From: an uncultured Neomegalonema sp.
GTDB lineage: Bacteria > Pseudomonadota > Alphaproteobacteria > Rhodobacterales > Rhodobacteraceae
Direction: 5' to 3'
DNA: 64,000 nt
NCBI GenBank assembly: GCA_937990185.1
Contig: CALKBI010000067.1
Location: 34,291 to 98,290, forward strand
The notes under the pieces are model-generated. The model searched no databases and was not told the origin of the DNA. It worked only from the letters and a program-made list of their open reading frames with translations. This document shows, piece after piece, positions 36,157 through 44,734 of this stretch (position 1 is its first letter; each line of letters begins with the position of its first letter). Position numbers and translations under genes: made by a program.

Positions 36157-36355
36157 CGAAAGGCATGCACTCTTGGCATGGCTTTCGACTCAGCTTACTG
36201 ATGTGAGAGATCTTCTTCACAAGCCGCGCGATGGGCACTTGATCATGGACTGATAGGAGAATCGTGCGATTAATCCAAAGCGATATCAGCATAAACCCCG
36301 CCCAACACGACAGGGTTTGCCAATAATCTAACCACACTCATTGGTGTGGTTTTTT
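36157..36355 (+). ncRNA. Candidate structured RNA or long 3' UTR after pleD
   Basis: The 296-base gap between pleD and grxD contains three dyads in order. The first, at 36157-36187, has stems CGAAAG and CATGC around a single G-G mismatch with a 7-base loop. The second, at 36293-36318, has AAACCC/GGGTTT arms. The last, at 36331-36355, is a T-tract terminator. The final element acts on plus-strand transcripts 240 bases after the pleD stop. A weak minus-strand frame (36119-36337, 72 residues, GTG start inside the terminator, Cys-rich tail) overlaps and is less convincing. Confidence 0.35.
36331..36355 (+). terminator. Intrinsic terminator downstream of divK-pleD
   Basis: ACCACAC pairs with GTGTGGT over a 6-base loop and runs straight into six T residues. 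It is oriented for plus-strand transcription and ends the divK-pleD unit or a small RNA behind it. The convergent grxD gene ends 32 bases away. Confidence 0.8.
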
Positions 36356-36387
36356 CGTATCTGGGAGCACCCACAAAGTAGGAAGAT

Positions 36388-36753
36388 TTAGCTATTGGCT
36401 TCCCTGACTTTATTCGCGGCCTCTTGATCGAAAGTCACACCTTTTTCCTTAAGCAAAGTATCAAGCTCTCCGCTCAAGGTCATTTCTGTAACAATATCAC
36501 AGCCGCCGACGAACTCGCCTTTCACATAAAGCTGCGGAGTCGTAGGCCAATTCGTGAAGTCCTTGATGCCCTGCCGCAGTTCCTCGCTTTCGAGTATGTT
36601 TACGTCCTGAAACTCCACAGAGAGATAGCTCAAGACACTCGCCACTTTGCTCGAAAACCCGCATTGCGGAAAATGCTTGGTCCCTTTCATAAAGAGAACG
36701 ACATCATTTGTGTCGACCGTATCTTTGATTTGCGTCTGGATAGCATCGGTCAT
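36388..36753 (-). CDS. grxD: Monothiol glutaredoxin, Grx4 family
   Basis: A 121-residue CGFS-type glutaredoxin that carries and delivers 2Fe-2S clusters with glutathione, usually with a BolA partner. The active-site Cys31 lies in PQCGFSSKV. WPTTPQLYVKGEFVGGCDI provides the TVP-like loop and GG glutathione contacts. Only the first cysteine of the usual CxxC is present, as expected. It lies downstream of bolA with one small membrane-protein gene between. bolA-grxD linkage next to purL is common in Alphaproteobacteria. Confidence 0.95.
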   Translation of the reverse strand: MTDAIQTQIKDTVDTNDVVLFMKGTKHFPQCGFSSKVASVLSYLSVEFQDVNILESEELRQGIKDFTNWPTTPQLYVKGEFVGGCDIVTEMTLSGELDTLLKEKGVTFDQEAANKVREANS

Positions 36754-36774
36754 GGTGTAGAGTCCTTGATTGGC

Positions 36775-37002
36775 TTAACGGTCATTCGACCAGATTTTTG
36801 CATAGTCTTGGTCATTGCGTGGAACAGACCAAACAGTGGCATGCCCTCCGCGACCGGAATTGAATTCGCCGCCAAGAATATGCGGATCATTCTTCATATT
36901 GGGACGTTTACGCAGAGAAGTCGGCGAAAGAAGCTCGACAACGGCATAGAGGGCGGCAAGACCACCGAACAACAACCCGACAGATACAATCAAGCCGGTC
37001 AT
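36775..37002 (-). CDS. Small single-helix membrane protein between bolA and grxD
   Basis: A 75-residue protein. Residues about 4-25 form one hydrophobic helix. The rest is polar with an ILGGEFNSGRGGHATVW segment. Its ATG overlaps the bolA stop by four bases and its stop is 21 bases before grxD, so it is part of that transcript. No family is recognised. The coupling suggests a role near iron-sulfur cluster handling, but no motif supports that directly. Confidence 0.65.
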   Translation of the reverse strand: MTGLIVSVGLLFGGLAALYAVVELLSPTSLRKRPNMKNDPHILGGEFNSGRGGHATVWSVPRNDQDYAKIWSNDR

Positions 37003-37250
37003 GTCGTCACATCAGGGGCTGCAGTTTGCAAAGCGAGCGCATGCAACTCTCCGGCAGAGCCGTCCATTTTGCCTTTTAGTGCGGAATAGACCATCTGATG
37101 CTGGGCTACCCGCGATTTTCCACGGAAACTTTCGTCAATCACGGAGGCTGAATAGTGATTCCCATCTCCCGCAAGGTCGCGAATTTCAATCTCCGCCTGA
37201 GGAAACCCTTCGCGGATCAGCGCCTCGATTTCACCGGCTTGCATAGGCAT
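36999..37250 (-). CDS. bolA: BolA-family protein
   Basis: An 83-residue BolA/IbaG-type protein that partners CGFS glutaredoxins in Fe-S or haem trafficking. The helix-turn segment FRGKSRVAQHQMVYSALKGKM carries the conserved His that ligates the shared cluster. The N-terminal EIEALIREGFPQAEIEIRDLAGDGNHY is typical. ATG at 37250 with GGAG about 9 bases upstream; an ATG two codons later is possible. It is downstream of purL on the same strand, and the Grx4 gene follows. Confidence 0.9.
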   Translation of the reverse strand: MPMQAGEIEALIREGFPQAEIEIRDLAGDGNHYSASVIDESFRGKSRVAQHQMVYSALKGKMDGSAGELHALALQTAAPDVTT

Positions 37251-37335
37251 GGGTTCGTGCTCCGTTAGAATACGTTACAACAGATTTAGGGCGTTAACGC
37301 TGCCAGTTCAATGCAGGTTGAGCATCAGGCCAATC

Positions 37336-39528
37336 TTATGCCGTTTCACCCATATAATCAGGGAACCAGCCTTCATGGGCGGCACTCAGGTCCGCAAGCG
37401 ACACTGAGGCTCCACCCAGTATCACATTGTCCCCGCCGGTTTCGCCGATCCAAGGTGCAGCGATCCCTGCTCCTCCGGCCAATTCATTCAAAGGCTCCAG
37501 CGCGTTCGGGTCAGCGAGAGTCACAACATAACGGCCCTGATCTTCGCCAAAGAATGTCTCGTGATCCGCACCGCCCGGCGAGCGAACTTCACAGCCAATC
37601 CCTCCAGCCATAGCCATTTCAGCCAAAGCAACGCCTAAGCCGCCATCGGATACATCATGACACGCTGTGATAATGCCGTTCTGGATCAAGGCTTGCACGA
37701 GTTCACCGGCAAGACGTTCCGCATTTAAGTTGACCGGAGGCGGCGCGCCCTCTTCCCGCCCGAACAACTCGCGAAGATACATCGACTGTCCCATATGACC
37801 GCCGCCGCCAGCCCCGATCAGGACAATCGGTTGCCCGCCAGCCTTAAAACCAACGGTCATCATCTTAGACGAGTCTGCCATCAGACCGACGCCCCCAATC
37901 GTTGGCGTAGGCAGAATGCCGGTTCCCTCTGTCTCGTTATAAAGACTGACATTGCCGCTGACGATGGGCATATCAAGTGCCGCGCAAGCCTCACCGATCC
38001 CCTTAATACACCCGACAAGCTGCCCCATGATTTCAGGCTTTTCAGGATTGCCAAAGTTTAGATTATCTGTCGCCGCCAGAGGACGCGCGCCCACCGCACA
38101 AATATTGCGGAAGGCTTCGGCGACCGCTTGCTTGCCGCCCTCAACAGGATCAGCAAAGCAATATCGCGGGGTGACATCGGCACTCATCGCGAGTGCTTTT
38201 GCGGTTCCGTGAACGCGCACAACGGCGGCATCTCCGCCGGGAAGCTGGATCGTATCCGCCATCACGGTATTGTCGTATTGCTCCCAAACCCAACGACGCG
38301 ATGCGAGATCGGGCGAGCCAACCAGTTTCAACAATGCTTCGCCGGTATCCATCGCGGGCACGTCGCTTATTTGAGCAGGCGCAGGCGTCGCGACCCAAGG
38401 GCGATCATATTCCGGCGCGGTTCCCGATAGCGCCTTGAGCGGTAAATCAGCTTTTGTCTCGCCATTCAGACGGACGAGGAAACGATCTTCTTCAATCGTC
38501 TCACCAACAATCGCGAAATCAAGATCCCACTTGTCAAAGATCGCCTTTGCCTCAGCCTCTTTTTCAGGCCGCAAAACCATCAACATCCGCTCTTGCGACT
38601 CTGACAGCATCATCTCATAGGCGGTCATATTTAATTCGCGGGTCGGGACTTTTTCCAGGTCGAGAATGACGCCGAGATTGCCTTTGTCGCCCATTTCCAC
38701 GGCAGAGCACGTCAAGCCCGCCGCGCCCATATCCTGAATAGAAATAACTGAACCCGAGGCCATCAACTCAAGCGTCGCTTCAAGCAAACGCTTTTCCGTG
38801 AAGGGGTCGCCGACCTGAACTGTAGGACGCTTTTCTTCGGCATCTTCGCCGAACTCCGCCGAAGCCATCGTCGCGCCGCCAACCCCGTCGCGCCCCGTCT
38901 TCGCGCCGAGATAAACAATCGGCATCCCAATACCGGAAGCTGCCGAGTAGAAAATCTTATCCGCATCCGCAAGGCCGACCGCCATCGCATTCACGAGCGG
39001 GTTGCCGTTATAGCTGGGGTGGAACTCGACCTCACCGCCGACCGTGGGGACACCAAAACAATTACCGTAGCCGCCGATCCCCTCAACGACACCTTTCACA
39101 AGGCTGCGTGTTTTTGGATGATCCGTCGCCCCGAACCTCAGAGCGTTGAGCGCGGCAACAGGCCGTGCTCCCATTGTAAAAACATCGCGCAAAATACCGC
39201 CGACACCCGTCGCTGCCCCTTGATATGGTTCGATAAAACTGGGGTGATTGTGGCTCTCCATCTTAAAGACGCAAGCCTGCCCATCGCCGATATCAATGAT
39301 GCCAGCATTCTCTCCCGGGCCACAAATCACCTGAGGGCCTTCTGTCGGTAAAGTCCGCAACCAACGCTTCGAGGATTTGTAAGAGCAATGCTCGTTCCAC
39401 ATGGCCGAGAAAATCCCAAGCTCTGTAAAAGTCGGCTCCCGACCGATCAGATCGAGAATACGCTGATACTCGTCAGGCTTTAAACCATGGTCGGCAATGA
39501 GTGCGTCAGTGATAAGTGGTTCGGACAT
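37336..39528 (-). CDS. purL: Phosphoribosylformylglycinamidine synthase, large subunit
   Basis: Converts FGAR to FGAM in purine synthesis using ATP and ammonia supplied by PurQ, with PurS as bridge. At 730 residues it is the small form that needs PurS and PurQ, both encoded about 2.2 kb away. Visible blocks include [11 protein letters not shown] near the N-terminus, [40 protein letters not shown] with the catalytic His, and a C-terminal [10 protein letters not shown] and [16 protein letters not shown] start. bolA and grxD follow on the same strand. Confidence 0.97.
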   Translation of the reverse strand: MSEPLITDALIADHGLKPDEYQRILDLIGREPTFTELGIFSAMWNEHCSYKSSKRWLRTLPTEGPQVICGPGENAGIIDIGDGQACVFKMESHNHPSFIEPYQGAATGVGGILRDVFTMGARPVAALNALRFGATDHPKTRSLVKGVVEGIGGYGNCFGVPTVGGEVEFHPSYNGNPLVNAMAVGLADADKIFYSAASGIGMPIVYLGAKTGRDGVGGATMASAEFGEDAEEKRPTVQVGDPFTEKRLLEATLELMASGSVISIQDMGAAGLTCSAVEMGDKGNLGVILDLEKVPTRELNMTAYEMMLSESQERMLMVLRPEKEAEAKAIFDKWDLDFAIVGETIEEDRFLVRLNGETKADLPLKALSGTAPEYDRPWVATPAPAQISDVPAMDTGEALLKLVGSPDLASRRWVWEQYDNTVMADTIQLPGGDAAVVRVHGTAKALAMSADVTPRYCFADPVEGGKQAVAEAFRNICAVGARPLAATDNLNFGNPEKPEIMGQLVGCIKGIGEACAALDMPIVSGNVSLYNETEGTGILPTPTIGGVGLMADSSKMMTVGFKAGGQPIVLIGAGGGGHMGQSMYLRELFGREEGAPPPVNLNAERLAGELVQALIQNGIITACHDVSDGGLGVALAEMAMAGGIGCEVRSPGGADHETFFGEDQGRYVVTLADPNALEPLNELAGGAGIAAPWIGETGGDNVILGGASVSLADLSAAHEGWFPDYMGETA

Positions 39529-39609
39529 GCTTGGGCGGCCCCGTCTTTAAGAATGCCGCATGGTCCTAATGTATTTTTACGCTTATCAAAAGCCGTAACC
39601 CGCTCAGCG

Positions 39610-40236
39610 CTAGAACAATGCGCTCAATCTATTCAAAGCGCGGGTTCCTGTCTTGTGCGAAGAGCTACGATCATTGGTCCGCCAGTCAATCTCAACCGGT
39701 TCGCTTCCCGCAAGGTTATGAAGGGAAAAAGACTGTTCGCCGCCTTGTCTCGCCCGTCTTTCATCGTAGATAGACACGACTTGATCGAATTTCCTGTCAT
39801 TCGGCGCTACCCAAACGAGGAATCGTTCGACGGTATCATCTTTGTCACCACAAAACGGCATGACCAAGCGTTCAAGTGTCGAATGGAGACCGTTGTCCAA
39901 AGTCGGCTGCATGACTGCATAAACCGGAGCATTCAACTTCATGCTGTGCTGATAGGGAGCCAACGCAAGGTCAAGAGAAGCAATGGGAACTGAATCTTCG
40001 AGATATTTTTTATTAAAATCCGGGCCGATATGTCTGGAAACATTTGATCCATGCAGGGAAACAAAGAACTTTTTAGGCCCATCATGAACATGGATAACAC
40101 TGACATCGCCAACCCATCGTCGAAGATTTGAGCCGGATAAATTCTTCATATGAGGCAACGTCATACCTTCTCGGGCTTCACGCCAAAAGGAGAGCAAATT
40201 CGCAACCTCCGGCGACCATAGTAAAGTATTTGACAA
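39610..40236 (-). CDS. PAS_5-domain protein
   Basis: A protein of about 208 residues resembling the PAS_5 family, common in Alphaproteobacteria. The LLSFWREAREGMTLPHMKNL-GSNLRRW opening matches the usual family start, followed by a sensor-like beta sheet. There is no signal peptide and no output domain, so it may be a small sensor or adaptor; the ligand is unknown. A TTG at 40236 is preferred because AGAGGGGG lies about 7 bases before it. Another TTG at 40275 is in frame without such a site. It is on the same strand as purL, 81 bases upstream of it. Confidence 0.6.
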   Translation of the reverse strand: MSNTLLWSPEVANLLSFWREAREGMTLPHMKNLSGSNLRRWVGDVSVIHVHDGPKKFFVSLHGSNVSRHIGPDFNKKYLEDSVPIASLDLALAPYQHSMKLNAPVYAVMQPTLDNGLHSTLERLVMPFCGDKDDTVERFLVWVAPNDRKFDQVVSIYDERRARQGGEQSFSLHNLAGSEPVEIDWRTNDRSSSHKTGTRALNRLSALF

Positions 40237-40444
40237 ATTATTGCCCCCTCTGAATAGCGCAGAAACAGATACCAAGGGCGCTTTAACAAATGGTGTGTGC
40301 CACCCTCACTCCTTGTGCTTCTGTAAAAGTCTTCCCTTGTAAGATGTTGAGTTTCTTAGCGATAAGTGCCGAAACCAGATATAGCCTGCGTTAAATTGCC
40401 CTAGCACTAGAATATTTTCCTTACTCGCAGATCGAAAGACGACG

Positions 40445-41317
40445 ATGACAAAAGGCTATGCCAGCATTCTGACTGCCGTTGTCATCTGGGCCGGATGGAT
40501 GGTTGCAACCCGCTTTGCGGTGAACGAAGCAATCGCGCCTCTTGATCTTGCGTTGCTGAGATACGGCGTACCGGCAATTTGTTTAGCGCCGTGGTGGTTG
40601 CAATGCGGTGTATTCCCGCGCCAAACGCCGCTCTGGGCGCTTATTATGATGATGGGCTGGGGTGCACCTTTTGTAATTTTGATCGCAATGGCGATGAAAA
40701 CCGCCCCGGTCGCTCATGTTGCTGCACTCGTACCGTGCATGATGCCTTTATTCGCGGCAGCGATGTCATTCGGGTTGTTCGGTGAGCGTTTTGGCCTTTC
40801 TGAAAAGATCGGATTTGCGCTTATCGCATCCGGAGCGTCTCTCGTAATTTTGCCATTGATGCTGGGCGGCGAGACAAAAGCACTCGGCAATATTGGTCTG
40901 TTATTGCTAGCCGCATCGGGGTGGGCCAGCTTTTCTGTGGCTTTTCGCCGGAGCGGTTTGACTCCGCCGCAAGCCGCTGGCCTTGTCTGCCTCTATTCAA
41001 CACTCATTGTGGGCGCGCTTTTGCTTTGGTTCGGATCGAGCCTTGAAAGCATGAGCTGGCAAGTCATTGCCTTCCACAGCACCGCCCAAGGCTTGCTCTC
41101 CGGCGCAGTTGCAACCATCGCGTTTGGCTATGCAATCCAGACGCTCGGCCCACCGCGCGCCGCCTCTTTTTCGGCACTGGTTCCGGGTCTCGGCGCAATC
41201 ATCGGATATTTATGGTTGGGCGAAGTCCCAACCAATCTCGACTGGATCGCGCTTGGTTCAGCCAGCCTCGGCGTCGCCTTTGTCAATCGAACCTTCGGAC
41301 CCCTAAGCGCAGGTTGA
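40445..41317 (+). CDS. EamA-family (DMT superfamily) transporter
   Basis: A 290-residue inner-membrane protein with about ten helices in two EamA repeats (about 1-140 and 150-285). The first shows LDLALLRYGVPAI and AALVPCMMPLFAAA, and the second SALVPGLGAIIGYLWLGE. Members move metabolites such as amino acids or nucleotide sugars, often outward; no substrate can be given. ATG at 40445. The last 15 bases overlap the convergent lipoprotein gene. It lies alone on this strand among purine genes. Confidence 0.85.
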   Translation: MTKGYASILTAVVIWAGWMVATRFAVNEAIAPLDLALLRYGVPAICLAPWWLQCGVFPRQTPLWALIMMMGWGAPFVILIAMAMKTAPVAHVAALVPCMMPLFAAAMSFGLFGERFGLSEKIGFALIASGASLVILPLMLGGETKALGNIGLLLLAASGWASFSVAFRRSGLTPPQAAGLVCLYSTLIVGALLLWFGSSLESMSWQVIAFHSTAQGLLSGAVATIAFGYAIQTLGPPRAASFSALVPGLGAIIGYLWLGEVPTNLDWIALGSASLGVAFVNRTFGPLSAG

Positions 41318-41710
41318 GCGCCCTTGAACCGCCTGCGCCAGTTCTTCTTGATAAATGGGTGTAAAATCTGGCCCGTCAAGAGACACACCCGTAACCGGCC
41401 CACGCTGGGCAACCATCACGATCAAGCGGGGTGTATTCGCTGTATCAACCAATCGCAGCCCGTTCTGATCAAAAGCAACCCGCTCTCCGGCGCCAGTCTT
41501 ACATTCGCGCAGGTAAGTCGTAATCCGGCGGATGGCAAAATCGGGATCGGTCCGGTCAAGCACCATCACCGATTGCCCGCGTAAATCAGAGAATTGCAAC
41601 GGCGTCACAATCGGATCAATAGGTTCGACCGGCAATATCGGCGCGGGCGGTTGAGATTGCGCACAAGCCGACAACATCAATCCTGCCCCGATTAGCGCAA
41701 ACCGCATCAT
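41303..41710 (-). CDS. Putative lipoprotein, unknown function
   Basis: A 135-residue exported protein with a lipobox LSAC near residue 16, so it is probably anchored by lipid. A Pro-rich linker ([11 protein letters not shown]) follows. The remaining domain has [22 protein letters not shown] and [10 protein letters not shown] segments that match no family I know. Its ATG overlaps the purQ stop by four bases, so it rides on the purine transcript. Its end overlaps the EamA gene. Confidence 0.6.
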   Translation of the reverse strand: MMRFALIGAGLMLSACAQSQPPAPILPVEPIDPIVTPLQFSDLRGQSVMVLDRTDPDFAIRRITTYLRECKTGAGERVAFDQNGLRLVDTANTPRLIVMVAQRGPVTGVSLDGPDFTPIYQEELAQAVQGRSTCA

Positions 41711-42378
41711 GCAGACAGCGCCTGTGAGACCAACCCGCTAAACATCCGCGCGCCATCGGTATTACCAAGTGCGGGGTCTTCCGCGCGTTCTGGGTGCGGC
41801 ATCATCCCAAGCACGCGGCGGTTTTCGGATAGGATACCAGCGATATCGCGCTGCGACCCGTTCACGGCCTCCGCATATTTCAGCGCGATGCGGTTTTGAT
41901 CTTCCAACTGTTTCAGAACGGCGTCATCGGCAACATAGCACCCGTCATGATGGGCCACCGGCAAAGTAATGTGCTCGCCTTTGCTGTATTCATTCGTATA
42001 GCCGCTTTGCGTTTCTTCGACCGTCAGAGCCACCGTCCGGCAGACAAATTTCAGCGTCGCATTCCGCATCAAAACACCGGGCAGCAAACCCGTCTCGACC
42101 AAGACTTGAAATCCGTTACAAACTCCGAGGACAAAGCCGCCCTTAGCCGCGAAATCGGCAACCGCGCGCATAATCGGCGACCGAGAGGCAATCGCTCCAC
42201 AGCGCAGATAATCCCCGAACGAGAACCCGCCGGGCAAGGCAATCAGGTCAATACCCGCCGGTATCGCGGTATCTTTATGCCACAGCATAACCGGCTCTTG
42301 GCCCGAGGCGCGGCGCAAAGCGACCTGCATATCGCGATCACAGTTCGAGCCGGGAAAGACAACAACGGCAGTTTTCAT
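41707..42378 (-). CDS. purQ: Phosphoribosylformylglycinamidine synthase, glutaminase subunit
   Basis: Releases ammonia from glutamine for PurL. The protein has 223 residues of the class I amidotransferase fold. The nucleophile cysteine is in [12 protein letters not shown], the His-x-Glu of the triad is in [10 protein letters not shown], and the N-terminal [12 protein letters not shown] is characteristic. ATG start 6 bases after purS. A small lipoprotein gene overlaps its stop. All three subunits of the complex are encoded in the window. Confidence 0.96.
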   Translation of the reverse strand: MKTAVVVFPGSNCDRDMQVALRRASGQEPVMLWHKDTAIPAGIDLIALPGGFSFGDYLRCGAIASRSPIMRAVADFAAKGGFVLGVCNGFQVLVETGLLPGVLMRNATLKFVCRTVALTVEETQSGYTNEYSKGEHITLPVAHHDGCYVADDAVLKQLEDQNRIALKYAEAVNGSQRDIAGILSENRRVLGMMPHPERAEDPALGNTDGARMFSGLVSQALSA

Positions 42379-42384
42379 CCGATC

Positions 42385-42627
42385 CTAGCCCTCAATACTA
42401 ATATCGTAATTCTCGATCACAGTATTCGCGAGCAGCTTTCGGCACATCTCATCGACCTGCGCCTCAGCCGTCGCCGCGTCCGTATCGGCCATTTCGATTT
42501 CAAAGACTTTGCCCTGACGAACCGCCGTGACGCCCTCGAACCCGGACGTCCCGAGCGCTTGGCCAATTGCGGCCCCCTGAGGATCGAGAACGCCGGGTTT
42601 CAGCGTCACATGAACACGCGCTTTCAT
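42385..42627 (-). CDS. purS: Phosphoribosylformylglycinamidine synthase subunit PurS
   Basis: The 80-residue bridging subunit that assembles PurL with PurQ. The opening KARVHVTLKPGVLDPQG, then VRQGKVFEIE and the terminal CRKLLANTVIENYDI, are standard for PurS. The ATG at 42627 has an AGGAGAG site; the frame extends upstream into the end of purC but is not family-like. It sits between purC and purQ, 10 bases after the purC stop. Confidence 0.95.
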   Translation of the reverse strand: MKARVHVTLKPGVLDPQGAAIGQALGTSGFEGVTAVRQGKVFEIEMADTDAATAEAQVDEMCRKLLANTVIENYDISIEG

Positions 42628-42637
42628 TCGCTCTCTC

Positions 42638-43402
42638 CTAATGAACCAGCTTCGGACCGGTGGGTCGTACCGCACTTTTTTCGGGCATCACACCAAGGCG
42701 TTCCGCAATCTCGGTATAGGCTTCCATCAGGTCGCCCAAATCGCGGCGGAAGACATCCTTATCGAATTTCTGGCCTGATTTGATGTCCCACAAACGGCAG
42801 GAATCCGGGCTGATCTCATCGGCCAGAATGACCCGAGGAACTTCGTTTTCAAAGACATGACCGAACTCGACTTTAAAATCGACCAGCTTCACGCCGATGC
42901 CGAGGAATAACCCGCTCAGAAAGTCATTAATCCGCAGGGCCATCGAGACCATATCGTCAAGGTCTTGCGGGCTGCACCAATTGAACGCAGCAATGTGTTC
43001 TTCTGCGACCATCGGGTCGCCGAGTTTATCGTCCTTGAAGTAATATTCGACGATAGGGCGTGGCAGAGATTCGCCCTCTTCAATGCCGAACTTTTTCGCC
43101 AGCGAACCCGCGGCAACATTGCGAACAACGATTTCGAGCGGGATAATCTCGCACTCACGGATCAACTGTTCCCGCATGTTCAGGCGGCGCACGAAATGCG
43201 TCGGAATGCCAATGCTGCCAAGATGCTTCATCACATATTCAGAAATGAAGTTATTCAGCACGCCTTTGCCATCAATGATCGCATGTTTCTCGGCATTGAA
43301 TGCGGTTGCATCATCCTTGAAATATTGCACCAAGGTTCCGGGTTCAGGACCGGCATAAAGAGTTTTGGCCTTACCTTCATAGACGAGACGGCGGCGGCTC
43401 AT
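42638..43402 (-). CDS. purC: Phosphoribosylaminoimidazole-succinocarboxamide synthase
   Basis: Joins aspartate to CAIR in purine synthesis. At 254 residues it has the usual length. [17 protein letters not shown] is the N-terminal ATP loop, [16 protein letters not shown] and [10 protein letters not shown] are central blocks, and [13 protein letters not shown] and [15 protein letters not shown] mark the active site. The ATG at 43402 gives the family start and has a GGA 6 bases upstream; an ATG five codons earlier lacks a ribosome site. First gene of the purC-purS-purQ transcript. Confidence 0.96.
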   Translation of the reverse strand: MSRRRLVYEGKAKTLYAGPEPGTLVQYFKDDATAFNAEKHAIIDGKGVLNNFISEYVMKHLGSIGIPTHFVRRLNMREQLIRECEIIPLEIVVRNVAAGSLAKKFGIEEGESLPRPIVEYYFKDDKLGDPMVAEEHIAAFNWCSPQDLDDMVSMALRINDFLSGLFLGIGVKLVDFKVEFGHVFENEVPRVILADEISPDSCRLWDIKSGQKFDKDVFRRDLGDLMEAYTEIAERLGVMPEKSAVRPTGPKLVH

Positions 43403-43617
43403 GGAACGTCCAATCATGTTATAAACGGAATGCGAGAGCACCGCAGTCCTTCAGGCTTGCCCGCACTTCGGGTAAAAGCGCGTAATGGCGATGGCTAGTG
43501 TATAGAAGTGCCGCGCCCTGCCCGCAAGCTGTTTGGAAAACCCAGCCAAACGCCTTGGCGCACATGTATCCCTAACCTGAACGGTCATTTTAAAAGCACG
43601 GCCAAAATGAGCAAGGA

Positions 43618-44292
43618 TTACGCTCGTTCGGGCGGGCGCGATTCACGCAGCGCCATCAGGTGAAGATCATGGAGAATCTCATCCACCTGATCCGTTTGCC
43701 GCGTCCGATATCCCGGCGGCAAGCCGGGACGCAGAACCCGCGTTCGCCTTTGCGGTTCTCCCGCAGCGCGCCGTTTCGCCTGAAGCCGCGCAAGGCGTTT
43801 GGCCTGCGCCGGAACATCACCCAGCGCTTTATGCAAAGCCTGCAAACGCTTGCATAAATTTTCGGGCTTAACCTCGCTGGAATGGGCTTTCGGAGGGTCA
43901 AAGACGGGACGTTCTTCATCAAAACCACTGATCCGGGGGCCGGGGCCACGCAGAGGGCGGCTTTTCTTGGCAAGCTCGTGAAACCATTTTCGGGGATCGA
44001 ACAAGACAAAAGCCGGAATATGATCCGGTGAGCCGTTGCCTTTCGGAATCGGATACGTCGGCGGCGAGCGCTTCAAACCCGCCGCGACGATCAATCCGCG
44101 CGCCCTCAAATAAATCGCACGGCGCAAAGCGGACTCAGCGGGTTGCACGATGCGCAAAACCCGCCGCCGAACCTCCACTGACAGTACCGAAACAACAGGA
44201 CCACCGGGAACCAACCCAACAAAAGCAAACACCGAAGCAACTACCCGTATCAAAGCGGCCAGTTGATACTCGATGATCGTTTCGTCGTTCAT
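43618..44292 (-). CDS. Conserved-looking hypothetical protein with N-terminal helix
   Basis: A 224-residue protein. Residues about 10-40 are hydrophobic and could form one membrane helix. The rest is very basic and Pro/Arg-rich (LQAKRRAAGEPQRRTRVLRPGLPPGYRTRQ), with an HIPAFVLFDPRKWFHELAKK segment. A C-terminal helix (DQVDEILHDLHLMAL) is predicted. No family is recognised. ATG start. Nothing is cotranscribed with it; the gap upstream on its strand carries repeats. The minus-strand frame is much longer than any overlapping one, which supports it being real. Confidence 0.5.
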   Translation of the reverse strand: MNDETIIEYQLAALIRVVASVFAFVGLVPGGPVVSVLSVEVRRRVLRIVQPAESALRRAIYLRARGLIVAAGLKRSPPTYPIPKGNGSPDHIPAFVLFDPRKWFHELAKKSRPLRGPGPRISGFDEERPVFDPPKAHSSEVKPENLCKRLQALHKALGDVPAQAKRLARLQAKRRAAGEPQRRTRVLRPGLPPGYRTRQTDQVDEILHDLHLMALRESRPPERA

Positions 44293-44415
44293 ATTGATCT
44301 CTCTTGATTGGAACTTAACAAGAACATAAGTTCAGTGAATCAAGAAGTCAATCGGTGCTCTTTAGCCGTCTCGAAAGATGTTTTATTGCGGTCGTACTAC
44401 ACGGCGGTCATCGTC

Positions 44416-44495
44416 ATTGCCCGACACGTTCGGGCAATCCAGAGCCATAAACACTGGCGTCGGTCGCACAGGATCATCGGGACAAGCCCGATGAT
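44416..44495. repeat. Paired-hairpin palindromic repeat element
   Basis: Two perfect 9-base stems lie in tandem. The first is ATTGCCCGA/TCGGGCAAT with a CACGT loop (44416-44438). The second is ATCATCGGG/CCCGATGAT with an ACAAG loop (44473-44495). The two-hairpin layout with these core sequences resembles dispersed intergenic repeats seen in many Alphaproteobacteria. The resemblance is from memory and no second intact copy is in this window. Confidence 0.55.
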
Positions 44496-44557
44496 GGCCC
44501 GAATATTTTGAAGCATCATGTCGTATGGTGTGAGGGTTGCTGCTTATACTAAACACG

Positions 44558-44597
44558 CCTCATCCTGAGGAGAACCGCAGGTTCGTCTCGAAGGATG
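44558..44597. repeat. REP-like element (CTCATCCTGAGGAG ... CTCGAAGGATG)
   Basis: The outer arms CATCCT/AGGATG and the inner GAACC-GCA-GGTTC stem form an imperfect hairpin. The outline matches a well-known alphaproteobacterial intergenic palindrome in which CTCATCCTGAGG and CTCGAAGGATG flank a variable stem. It lies about 60 bases after the paired-hairpin repeat. Confidence 0.6.
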
Positions 44598-44707
44598 CTT
44601 ACTCCGGCGCGCCGCCGTCGCTCATATGCTTCGCGGTATAAGCGGGTTCGCCATGCGTTTCAGCAGATAAACTTAAAGGTCGAGCGATCCCGAAAGCAGC
44701 ATGCCAA

Positions 44708-44725
44708 GGGAGGCTCTCGCCTCCC
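44708..44725 (-). terminator. Stem-loop after the PCuAC-like gene
   Basis: GGGAGGC and GCCTCCC pair perfectly across a 4-base loop, 10 bases after the stop codon on the minus strand. The downstream T-tract is weak (CTT), so termination may be partial. Confidence 0.5.
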
Positions 44726-44734
44726 CGCCAAATC

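Larger units (their letters stand above)
44293..44734. other. 442-base gap containing palindromic repeats
   Basis: No convincing gene is present. The gap holds two repeat-type elements (44416-44495 and 44558-44597) and a stem-loop at the end of the PCuAC-like gene (44708-44725). A plus-strand frame at 44308-44511 runs straight through a repeat element and is not credible. A promoter for the basic hypothetical gene (ATG at 44292, minus strand) is expected in the left part but none is clear. Confidence 0.6.

Noticed and set aside
36119..36337. 72-residue minus-strand frame after pleD
   Set aside because: GTG start falls inside a plus-strand terminator stem and has no ribosome site; a possible helix and Cys-rich tail keep it from being fully excluded.
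37291..37300. Perfect palindrome GCGTTAACGC before purL's downstream gap
   Set aside because: Ten-base palindromes occur by chance at this scale and there is no second copy or positional logic.
41896..42783. 295-residue plus-strand open frame
   Set aside because: Runs antisense through purQ, purS and the end of purC, all with strong family matches.
44308..44511. 67-residue plus-strand frame
   Set aside because: It reads through a palindromic repeat element and has no ribosome site.
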